DNA from: Methylobacterium gregans
GTDB taxonomy: Bacteria; Pseudomonadota; Alphaproteobacteria; Rhizobiales; Beijerinckiaceae
Direction: 5' to 3'
NCBI RefSeq assembly: GCF_022179245.1
Contig: NZ_BPQM01000048.1
Location: 1 to 34,617 of the forward strand
Length of the DNA stretch: 34,617 nucleotides
Made by a program: the position numbers and the translations under genes. Shown here in pieces: positions 1 to 6,847 of the stretch (position 1 is its first letter; each line of letters begins with the position of its first letter). The notes under the pieces are model-generated. The model was not told the DNA's origin. It did no database searches and worked only from the letters and a program-made list of their open reading frames with translations.

Positions 1-39
1 GCACCGCTGATCCGGGACAATGTCCCGGATCAGCGGTGC
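1..39. repeat. Perfect 39-base palindrome at the window edge
   Basis: Two 19-base arms are exact reverse complements around a single central base (position 20). The arms begin GCACCGCTGATCC and end with its complement. There is no T-tract on either side, so an ordinary intrinsic terminator is unlikely. The repeat may extend leftwards beyond the window. It could be a pair of abutting inverted ends of a mobile element or a cruciform-forming intergenic repeat; the sequence does not decide. Confidence 0.7.
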
Positions 40-171
40 TCAGCGTCGGAAACGTTACGACCACGGGCCAGAAGGGTGCGCGTACATCCGGCGTCACCAT
101 TCTGGGCATCATGGCCGCTTCCAGCCCAGCGGGATACCGCAGCCGGGATGCCCGAGAATGGCAGCCGCATG

Positions 172-219
172 GTTAAGAAACGGTGAAGGCTCGCGACCAG
201 TGGCGCGTGGCCTTCACCG
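172..219 (-). terminator. Intrinsic terminator of the cold-shock gene
   Basis: A 10-bp perfect stem (181-190 with 210-219) closes a loop that can pair further through CGCG/CGCG. Read on the minus strand it is followed by TTTCTTAA. It lies 8 bases beyond the stop codon of the cold-shock gene, as expected for a Rho-independent terminator. Confidence 0.75.
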
Positions 220-226
220 GCCGGGT

Positions 227-436
227 TCAGGCGCTCTGAAGCTGACCTGCCGACTCCTTCCCGGAGCGGCGATCCGTCTCGACCTCGTAGGAGATCTTCT
301 GCCCCTCGACCAGGGTACGCATGTTGGCCCGCTCGACCGCCGAGATGTGAACGAACACATCCTTGCCGCCGTCATCGGGCTGGATGAAGCCGTAGCCCTT
401 GGTCTCGTTGAACCACTTAACAGTGCCGGTGCTCAT
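227..436 (-). CDS. Cold-shock domain protein (CspA family)
   Basis: This 69-residue protein is the usual size of a single cold-shock domain, a five-stranded OB fold that binds single-stranded RNA and DNA and melts mRNA structure in the cytoplasm. Both nucleic-acid motifs are present: RNP1 as KGYGFI near residue 13 and RNP2 as VFVHIS near residue 27. The N-terminus MSTGTVKWFN is typical. A GAGGAGAGG ribosome site about 10 bases upstream fixes the ATG. The gene above it (572-766) runs in the same direction 135 bases away, and a strong hairpin terminator follows. Whether it is cold-induced or constitutive cannot be told, since alphaproteobacteria carry several such paralogues. Confidence 0.95.
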   Translation of the reverse strand: MSTGTVKWFNETKGYGFIQPDDGGKDVFVHISAVERANMRTLVEGQKISYEVETDRRSGKESAGQLQSA

Positions 437-571
437 AAAAACCCTCTCCTCCTCGGCGACTGGCCGAGCTGGTACTCAACTTCGTGGCCGGCTCTACGAT
501 CCCCGGCCCGTCGATGTGACAGCCTGCGACGCGCGGCAACACTGCATGATACGTCGCGCTCGTCCGCCAGG

Positions 572-766
572 CTAGCTCCCGGATGGCGAGCTGACACCGT
601 CCTCGCGGGCTTGCCGCATCGCTCGCAGGCGTGATGTCCGATCCTCCAGAGCTTGGCGCTCCTCCGCAACCTCGTCCCATACAGCCGCGGCTCTCGACGT
701 CCGTTCATCCTGCCTGACAGCGGAGATGCCACGGTAGACCGGAACATGAGTTTGCGGATCGGCCAT
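572..766 (-). CDS. Small hydrophilic protein of unknown function
   Basis: This 64-residue, strongly charged protein begins MADPQTHVPVY and is rich in Arg, Glu and Ala, with a probable long helix over residues 20-55. AGAGGAG lies six bases before the ATG, a good ribosome site and the main reason to call it real. No family is recognised. Two longer frames overlap it on the same strand but lack a ribosome site and read as low-complexity Arg-rich text. It may be transcribed with the cold-shock gene downstream. Function unknown. Confidence 0.5.
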   Translation of the reverse strand: MADPQTHVPVYRGISAVRQDERTSRAAAVWDEVAEERQALEDRTSRLRAMRQAREDGVSSPSGS

Positions 767-954
767 ATGCTCTCCTCTGACATGTTGCAGAGATCAATTT
801 AGAGCATCAGCGGCATAAGTCGAACTGTTCTGCACGCCGTGTGTAGATCGCGTTCAATCGCGTGATTGTCGGAGGCGCGAGCGGACGCCGGGCGCATCGG
901 GATCGGGCCTTCTGTCGCAGCGCGAAAGCGGGCGCTGCCACCCATCTCTAATCC

Positions 955-1185
955 ATGCGATCGGCACCCTTCACCATCGTCATCTCTGGTAAGCGGTACG
1001 AGTGCCGCGTGGTCGGCAGCACCGAATCCGAGGTTGCCGATACGGCCGAGCGAATCCTGCATCAGCTCCGACAGGAAGACCGAATCTGGCCCGCTCAGGT
1101 GAACATCGACTGCGCGGATTTCGAAGCGGGAAAGCGCCTCGCAGCGTATTTCGCCGCCATCACGGTCGAGCCCGACCTCGACTGA
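955..1185 (+). CDS. Small protein of unknown function
   Basis: This 76-residue protein starts MRSAPFTIVISGKRYECRV and has balanced composition, with alternating hydrophobic residues near the start that suggest beta strands followed by a helix (EVADTAERILHQL). It reads like a real compact fold, unlike the Arg-rich reading on the opposite strand. The ribosome site is weak. No family is recognised. It heads a run of three short plus-strand frames (955-1469). Confidence 0.45.
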   Translation: MRSAPFTIVISGKRYECRVVGSTESEVADTAERILHQLRQEDRIWPAQVNIDCADFEAGKRLAAYFAAITVEPDLD

Positions 1186-1200
1186 CCCATCCGCGACGCG

Positions 1201-1344
1201 GTGCGGACGGGTGCGACGATCTCGATGCACAACCGCGCGGGCACCTCCACAGTGTCGCCGCGTTCCGGGCGCCTCATCGTCCGATGGCAGCTTGTCGTCG
1301 AAGACGGTTCGGCCTATCGGCTCATCAGAGAGTGCGCGCGTTGA
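1201..1344 (+). CDS. Short protein, unknown, possibly coupled to the next frame
   Basis: This 47-residue frame starts at GTG (an in-frame ATG lies at 1225). Its second half, around RLIVRWQLVVEDGSAYRLI, has the alternating pattern of a small beta-hairpin protein. It starts 15 bases after the preceding stop, and its own stop lies inside the beginning of the next frame. No family recognised. The call rests on composition and packing only. Confidence 0.35.
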   Translation: MRTGATISMHNRAGTSTVSPRSGRLIVRWQLVVEDGSAYRLIRECAR

Positions 1345-1469
1345 TCAATGCCTTGGCCGCGGTCTTCACCGTTCTTGTCGTGCTCCTCCTGCGAGCCGTG
1401 CTGAAGCTGGCGCTCCTCCCCTTCCGTGCCCTGCGCAGCCTCTGGCGGCGACAGACGGCACCGGTCTGA
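1332..1469 (+). CDS. Small single-pass membrane protein
   Basis: This 45-residue frame has one strongly hydrophobic segment (residues about 5-30: many Val, Leu, Ala) followed by a basic tail ending LWRRQTAPV, which suggests an N-out/C-in inner-membrane peptide. It overlaps the end of the preceding frame. The start may be GTG at 1332 or TTG at 1341, the latter overlapping the upstream stop as TTGA, an arrangement that suits translational coupling. Function unknown. Its reality is uncertain because it is so short. Confidence 0.35.
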   Translation: MRALINALAAVFTVLVVLLLRAVLKLALLPFRALRSLWRRQTAPV

Positions 1470-1510
1470 TATCGGCTCGGGATGACACGCCGATAGCCGG
1501 ATCACCGGTC

Positions 1511-2290
1511 GTGGTGAGCCGCCGCGCGGTCGGCGCGGCCGCCCTCGCGGCGGCGGGCCTGCTGCCCCGCCCCGTTCGAGCTCGCGACGCGGCCCTCTCG
1601 TCCGCGACGGAACGGCCGATCCGCATCGCAATGCTGCTCTATCCGGGCATGACGGCCCTCGACGTGGTCGGCCCGCAAGGCTTGCTCGCGGGCCTCGCGC
1701 CCGGCAGCCTCCATCTCGTCGCCCGAACCCCAGGCCCCGTACCGAGCGACACCGGTCTGAGCCTGCTCGCCACGACGAGCTTTGCCGATTGTCCCAGCGA
1801 ACTCGACGTGCTGTTCGTGCCCGGCGGCGACGGTACGCCCGCGCAGATGCGCGATGCCGCAACGCTCGCCTTCCTGCGTGACCGGGCGAGCCGGGCGCGC
1901 TGGGTCACGAGCGTCTGCACCGGCTCGCTGATCCTCGCCGCCGCCGGGTTGCTCGATGGATACCGCGCGACCTCGCACTGGTGCGTGCGCGAGAGTGTGC
2001 TGCCGCTCCTCGGCGCGATTCCGGTCGACGAGCGCGTGGTGTTCGACCGTGACCGGATCACCGCGGCGGGCGTCTCGGCCGGGCTCGATTTCGCCCTCGC
2101 GCTCGCCGCCCGCCTTCGGGGTGAGGATTACGCGCGCACTGCGCAGCTCGTCGCCGAGTACGCACCGCAGCCGCCCTTCGCGGCAGGTAGCCCGGCCATG
2201 GCGAGCCCGGGCACTACGCGTGCCGCCCTGGCGATCCTCGGCGATCTCGTCGCCGAGGCGCGAGCGGCAGCGACGGGTCGCGCCCGTTGA
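1511..2290 (+). CDS. Tat-exported DJ-1/PfpI protein, isonitrile-hydratase-like
   Basis: DJ-1/PfpI superfamily protein of about 259 residues. The GTG start gives a twin-arginine leader (SRR, then an Ala/Leu-rich stretch, then VRARDA), so export in folded form to the periplasm is likely. The nucleophile elbow SVCTGS places the cysteine at residue 136 and an Asp in LDVVGP at residue 51. That 85-residue spacing is close to the Asp17/Cys101 pair of Pseudomonas isonitrile hydratase. The ATSHW and AEYAPQPPF motifs recur in the cytoplasmic homologue at 16239-16946. The start is inferred, since a longer open frame exists upstream but reads as non-coding. The substrate is unproven. A generic ThiJ-like hydratase or protease-like role remains possible. 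Confidence 0.75.
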   Translation: MVSRRAVGAAALAAAGLLPRPVRARDAALSSATERPIRIAMLLYPGMTALDVVGPQGLLAGLAPGSLHLVARTPGPVPSDTGLSLLATTSFADCPSELDVLFVPGGDGTPAQMRDAATLAFLRDRASRARWVTSVCTGSLILAAAGLLDGYRATSHWCVRESVLPLLGAIPVDERVVFDRDRITAAGVSAGLDFALALAARLRGEDYARTAQLVAEYAPQPPFAAGSPAMASPGTTRAALAILGDLVAEARAAATGRAR

Positions 2291-2338
2291 CCGCTCGCTG
2301 CGGGCGAGCGACACCGTGGCACGATCGGATCGGCGCCG

Positions 2339-2527
2339 TCAGGCGAAATCGCCGAGCTTGTCAGCCGCCTCCCCCTCCTTCGTCAGCTCGTCCGAGCGGC
2401 CGCCTTGCACGGGCGGCGTGGTCGGTTCGTGTGGGGGATCGCTCTCGGGTGCCCTGGGCGGTGCCGGTGGATCGCCCATCGGCTCGGGCGTCTCGTCGAG
2501 TCTCGGGGTGTCGGATCCGTCCAGCAT
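2339..2527 (-). CDS. Short proline-rich acidic protein
   Basis: This 62-residue protein is dominated by Pro, Glu, Asp and Ser (PEPMGDPPAPPRAPES), and is predicted disordered, ending in a charged helix (DELTKEGEAADKL). Similar Pro/Glu-rich small proteins occur in methylobacteria. There is no clear ribosome site, and low complexity in high-GC DNA can arise by chance. No function can be given. Confidence 0.35.
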   Translation of the reverse strand: MLDGSDTPRLDETPEPMGDPPAPPRAPESDPPHEPTTPPVQGGRSDELTKEGEAADKLGDFA

Positions 2528-2633
2528 CGGGGCGCACCGTGGGTATGGCAGGTCGGAACCAAGCCGTTCACCGCGTCGTCGTTCCGGCAGAATGCGAGCC
2601 GAAGACGTAGCGCGCGACGAACAGGTTCTCTCG

Positions 2634-4334
2634 TCAGCCCCCGGCTCCTCCCGCCAGGAAATCGAAGTCGCAGCCCTCCGGCGCCTGCGTCACGCTCCGG
2701 CGATAGAGCGCCTTATAGCCCCGCTTCGGAGCGGCCGGCGGCTGGAAACCCTTCATCCGCCGTGTGATCTCCTCGGGTGCGACGAGGAGATCCACGCGCT
2801 TCTCCCGGATCGACAGGCGGATGCGATCACCGTCGCGGACCGCCGCGAGCGGGCCGCCGATCGCCGCCTCCGGCGCGACGTGCAGCACGATCGAGCCGAA
2901 AGCCGTACCCGACATGCGCGCGTCCGAGATGCGCACCATGTCCTTCACGCCCGCTTGCGCGAGTTTCTTCGGAATCGGCAGGTATCCCGCCTCCGGCATG
3001 CCCGCCGCGTGCGGGCCCGCGTTCTGCAAGACCAAAATGTCGCCCGCCTCCACGTCGAGCTCGGGGTCGTCGATGCGCCGGCTCAGATCTTCCAGCCCGG
3101 TGAACACGACGGCGCGTCCCTCCGACTCGAACAAGTCCGGCGTCGCCGCCGCACGCTTGAAGATGGCGCCGTCCGGGGCGAGGGTCCCCGACAGCGAGAC
3201 CAAGCCGCCCACTGGCGAGACCGGATCGGAGGCGGGCCGGATCACCGACCTCTCGATCCAACCTGCCGGCTCGTCCAGGCGCTCGGCGAGCGTGCGGCCC
3301 TCAATGTCGAGGGTGTCGAGGTGCAGCAGGGGCCGCAGCTCGCGCAGCAGCGCGCCCATGCCGCCCGCGGCGTGGAAATCCTCCATGTAGCCCTGGCCGA
3401 CCGGCTTCAGGTCGACGAGCACCGGCGTCTCATCCGAGATCATGTTGAAGCGCTCCGGCGAGATCCGGATGCCGAGTCGTCCGGCGATGGCGGTGAGATG
3501 CACGATGGCGTTGGTCGAGCCCGAGAGGGCCATCAGCACCCGGATCGCGTTCTCGACAGACTTCTCGGTGATGACCTGGGAGGGCCGGATCTTCGTCTCG
3601 ATCAGGCGCACGGCGGCGCGCCCACTCTCCTCGGCGGCGACGAGGCGGTCGGAATGCACGGCCGGGATCGCTGCGGTGCCGGGCAGCGACATGCCGAGCG
3701 CCTCCGCGATGCAGGCCATGGTGGAGGCCGTGCCCATCACCGCGCAGGTGCCGGCGGTGACCGAAAGTCGGCCCTCGACCTCAGCGATCTCCTCCGCGTC
3801 GACCGTTCCGGCGCGGTACCTGCCCCAGAAACCGCGGCAATCGGTGCAGGCGCCGAGGCGCTGACCGCGGTGGCGACCGGTCGACATCGGCCCGGTGACG
3901 AGCTGGACGGCCGGCACATCGGCCGAGGCCGCGCCCATGAGCTGAGCCGGCACGGTCTTGTCGCATCCGCCGATAAGCACCACCGCGTCCATGGGCTGGG
4001 CACCGATCATCTCCTCGGTGTCCATGGCCATGAGGTTGCGGTACATCATGCTGGTCGGATTGAGGAAAACCTCTCCGAGCGACACGGTCGGGAAGGGTCT
4101 GGGCAGGGCGCCGGCCGCCAGCACCCCGCGGGAGACCGCCTCTACGAGCTCGGGCATGCCTCTGTGGCAGTTGTTGAAGCCCGAGGGCGTCACGGCGATG
4201 CCGACCACGGGCTTGCTCAGGAGGACCGGCGAGATGCCCATGGAACGCGCGAACGAACGGCGCAGGAAGCGGGCGAAGTCGCGGTCCCCATAGTTCGTCA
4301 GGCCCCGGTCGAGACCGTGCGGTTCATCCGACAT
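2634..4334 (-). CDS. IlvD/Edd family sugar-acid dehydratase (L-arabonate dehydratase-like)
   Basis: This 566-residue protein is full length for the family, which removes water from sugar acids (or dihydroxy acids) to give 2-keto-3-deoxy acids, using an Fe-S cluster and Mg2+. Cysteines at 56 (NNCH), 124 (GGCDKT) and 197 (GTCAVMGTAS) are spaced 68 and 73 residues apart, the same as Cys59/127/200 of the Rhizobium [2Fe-2S] L-arabonate dehydratase. ISDARMSGTAFG near residue 470 is the other hallmark. This favours a pentonate/hexonate dehydratase over the IlvD of isoleucine synthesis. The ATG is preceded by AGGAA. No aldolase, dehydrogenase or transporter of a sugar-acid pathway lies beside it, so the substrate is open. 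Expected in the cytoplasm. Confidence 0.88.
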   Translation of the reverse strand: MSDEPHGLDRGLTNYGDRDFARFLRRSFARSMGISPVLLSKPVVGIAVTPSGFNNCHRGMPELVEAVSRGVLAAGALPRPFPTVSLGEVFLNPTSMMYRNLMAMDTEEMIGAQPMDAVVLIGGCDKTVPAQLMGAASADVPAVQLVTGPMSTGRHRGQRLGACTDCRGFWGRYRAGTVDAEEIAEVEGRLSVTAGTCAVMGTASTMACIAEALGMSLPGTAAIPAVHSDRLVAAEESGRAAVRLIETKIRPSQVITEKSVENAIRVLMALSGSTNAIVHLTAIAGRLGIRISPERFNMISDETPVLVDLKPVGQGYMEDFHAAGGMGALLRELRPLLHLDTLDIEGRTLAERLDEPAGWIERSVIRPASDPVSPVGGLVSLSGTLAPDGAIFKRAAATPDLFESEGRAVVFTGLEDLSRRIDDPELDVEAGDILVLQNAGPHAAGMPEAGYLPIPKKLAQAGVKDMVRISDARMSGTAFGSIVLHVAPEAAIGGPLAAVRDGDRIRLSIREKRVDLLVAPEEITRRMKGFQPPAAPKRGYKALYRRSVTQAPEGCDFDFLAGGAGG

Positions 4335-4779
4335 GCGCGTTTCCTGAATCGGCGTTTCGGGCTTCGTCCTGACCGGCTCGAGGCCGAACCGCTGCGAGAG
4401 CGATCCGGTCCTCGCGCGTCTCCGCCTTCCGATTTCGGGATGGCGGCAATCCTCGAGTTTGGTCTCGAGGATATCCCGGTGGCGGGCGCTGTCGACAGCG
4501 CGGCCGAATCCGCCCTGCCGCGACCTGTGCGCGGCGCCCGTGCGGCCTGGGACGGACACGAGCGCACCCGTGGCTCGAAGCTGAGCGCGGCTCAAGACAC
4601 GATGATCGTTGCCGCATCGAGGAGACCCGGCGCGCGACCTGTCCGCTTCCAGCAAGGGCTCCGACGATCGGCAACGCATTCATTCGGAGCGCAGCGACAT
4701 CACGCCCGAGCCTGCGGAACCAGTCGTGAGCGCAATCCCCCGTGTCCGCGAAATCAGGGGCGGATCAGGGCGATGGGCG
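4335..4779. other. Gap without a recognisable gene
   Basis: About 445 bases between the dehydratase start and the signalling remnant. Open frames here are Arg/Ser/Pro-rich and look non-coding. The only structure seen is a 9-bp hairpin, arms ATCCTCGAG (4449-4457) and CTCGAGGAT (4464-4472) around a six-base loop. It could be an operator or leader hairpin of the dehydratase gene. Confidence 0.5.
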
Positions 4780-5268
4780 TCACGAGACCGTCTGAGCGGA
4801 GGCGGTGAGCTGTGCCACGACGCGGACCAGCTCCGCCTCGCGGTAGGGCTTCCCCAGTCGGGGCCGGTCCTCGTAGCCGGAGCCGCGCGCGACCTGAACG
4901 TCGCCGGTGGCGAACAGGTGCGGCACGCCGAGCGCGCCGAGCCGGTCGGCGATTGGGAACACCGTTCCGCGCTCGCCCAGGGTGAGGTCCAGCACCGCCG
5001 CGTCGAGCGCGCCGTGCTCGATCAGGGCGAGCGCCCGCTCCATGCTCGGCACCGGCCCGACCACCACGGCCGCCAGCCAGGCTGCGCCCTCGGGGTACAT
5101 CAGGGCGGCTTCCGCCCGTTTGCGTTCGGTGATGGTGGTGAACAGGACCGCCACGTGATTCCGTTCCCGGTCGAGGGCGAAGATGTTGAGGTCGAAAAGT
5201 CGGGGTCCCCACGAAGTAACGAGGCGTCCTCCCAGCGGGGCGATGGGGTTGCCTGGCCGAGCGGCCAC
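4780..5268 (-). pseudogene. PAS-receiver remnant of a hybrid sensor kinase
   Basis: The 162-residue reading starts with the tail of a PAS/PAC domain (about residues 15-55, ending in TTITERKRAEAAL). It then passes straight into a receiver domain lacking its first strands: phospho-Asp in VLDLTLGE, the Thr in FATGD and the Lys in LGKPY are all present. The His-kinase dimerisation and ATPase domains that should lie between are missing. I infer an in-frame internal deletion in a hybrid PAS histidine kinase. Whether the fusion is still expressed cannot be seen. The upstream half of the PAS domain is not found in any frame. Confidence 0.6.
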
Positions 5269-5317
5269 GGCCGCGCATCTGCGGTGTCCTTGCAGGGGCT
5301 CGACTTTCTACTACTGA

Positions 5318-5629
5318 TTGCATAAACGCGCCACACTGCGTGAACAACCCGAGCTGCTCAGCTTCGTCGAAACCATGGATCGTTCTCTGCTCGGGCAGGC
5401 TGCCATCGAGGCCGAAGTCGATCGCTTGCAGCGGCACGCCCAGTTCCGCAAATCACCCAAGCTCGCCGCTCTGCTCGCCTACCTCGTCCACGAAAGCCTC
5501 GTCGGACGCGGCAGCCGCCTGAAGGCCTACACAATCGCCACGGAGGCGCTCGGCCGCCCCGAAGACTTCGATCCCATCGCCAACTCCATTGTGCGGGTCG
5601 AGACGCGCCGCCTCCGCTGCGCCTCCGGA
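5318..5629 (+). pseudogene. N-terminal fragment of a cyclase-like winged-helix protein
   Basis: Residues from about MDRSLLGQ (ATG 5375) read as the N-terminal DNA-binding-like module found in proteins annotated as adenylate cyclase or TolB-like in rhizobia: FRKSPKLAALLAYLV, LKAYTIATEALGR and FDPIANSIVRVETRRLR. Normally several hundred residues follow. Here homology stops at RRLR and the next recognisable sequence is a chemoreceptor in another frame. Truncated by deletion or rearrangement; almost certainly non-functional. Confidence 0.65.
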
Positions 5630-5648
5630 CGAGGGCTCGCCTATTTCG

Positions 5649-6635
5649 GTGTCGGTGCCGTGCGATCCGCAGGCGATCGCAGAGGCCTGCAACACCCTGA
5701 CGGAACTCAAGCCGTTCTTCGCAATTGTCGGCCTCCAGCTACGCAGCATCGTCGAGCAGACCGAGGAGGCGGCCTCGGGGTTGCTGACCCAGCTGCGCAC
5801 GCTCGACGACGCGCTCGCCGACGCGACGGCCTTCATCGGCACGACCCGACAACGCATGGGCGGCCTCGTGGAGCACGGCGACACGGCCTACGCGGCCCTC
5901 CTCGCCGCCCTCCACGCCTATCTGGCGACGCGTCTCGAGGAGACGCGCTCCGAGCGCGAGCATCTGGCGGCGATCGCCGATCAGATGAAGGAGCTCGACG
6001 GCCTGACGCATGTTCTGGAGCAGGTGGGCAACGCGAACAACATGCTGGCGCTCAATGCCAGCATCGAAGCGGCGCGCGGGCGAGACCGGGCTCGGCTTCG
6101 GGGTCGTCGCGCGGGAGCTCCGGACCCTGGTGCAGCGCTCTCGCGGCGCGGTCGCGGATGCGAGCGGCAAGATGAGCGCGATGAAGGAATCCATCGAGGC
6201 GAACCTGCTCGCAGCCCGCACGGAAGTCCGCGCACAGGCCGAGCAGGCGAGCATCGAGCGCCTTCTGGCCGAGGTCGCCGCGCTGTCGGAAGCCTTCGCT
6301 GCCGTGGGCGCGCACAGGCGGACCTCGGCGCGATCGATGACCGCAACCACGCGATCACGCTGCAGATCATGCAGGCCGTCGGCAGGGTCCAGTTCCAGGA
6401 TGTCGTACGCCAGCAGATCGAGGGAATCGGTGTCGCAATGGGCCTCCTGCACCGTATCCTCGACGATCAGCGGGACGCCTTGACGGGGATGGAGACGGCA
6501 CGGGCGGTGACGCCGGCGATGCTCATGGAGCGTGTCCGCTCCGGGTACGTCACGCAGATCCAGCATGAGAACGACCTGCGCGCGCGCGGTCAAACCTCGG
6601 ACGCCACTGCTCTGCCCGACATCGAGCTCTTCTGA
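5649..6635 (+). pseudogene. Soluble methyl-accepting chemotaxis-like protein with two frameshifts
   Basis: The protein has no membrane segments. The chemoreceptor hairpin tip is recognisable as NANNMLALNASIEAAR, then the frame changes near 6071-6082 and continues one frame over as GETGLGFGVVARELRTLV, a typical signalling-tip continuation. Near 6304-6316 the frame returns, giving AITLQIMQAVGRVQFQDVVRQQ, a conserved C-terminal motif of such soluble receptors. Both sites are GC runs and are best explained by losses of two bases and then one base. The original frame has no stop across the shifted stretch, so a full-length protein with about 80 scrambled residues at the CheA-contacting tip could still be made. 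Sequencing error is an alternative. The start is probably GTG 5649; the upstream junction is with a foreign fragment. Confidence 0.65.
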
Positions 6636-6847
6636 GGCGGTGCGAGCGATGCTGGTCCAGGACCGTGCCGGGCATTCGTGGCGGCGCTCCGCTTCCCCCT
6701 CCCCCGAGCGCGCGCCGTCGAGCACCCTGTCCCGCGCGTCCTCGCGAGAGGCGAGCGGGAAGCTGCCTCGTCGCCTTCAGCGTCCCGGCTTGGCGACAGG
6801 GTCAGGTGGAAGGTCCACGGGTAGGTTCCGACGTTTCGAGAGGATGT

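Noticed and set aside
2634..4334. Assignment as biosynthetic dihydroxy-acid dehydratase IlvD
   Set aside because: Cysteine spacing and the ARMSGTAFG context fit the sugar-acid dehydratase branch better, although the two cannot be fully separated by eye.
1956..4808. A 950-codon plus-strand open frame opposite the dehydratase
   Set aside because: It is the antisense shadow of the IlvD/Edd gene in GC-rich DNA; its residues are Arg/His/Ala-rich with no family, while the minus strand has complete motifs.
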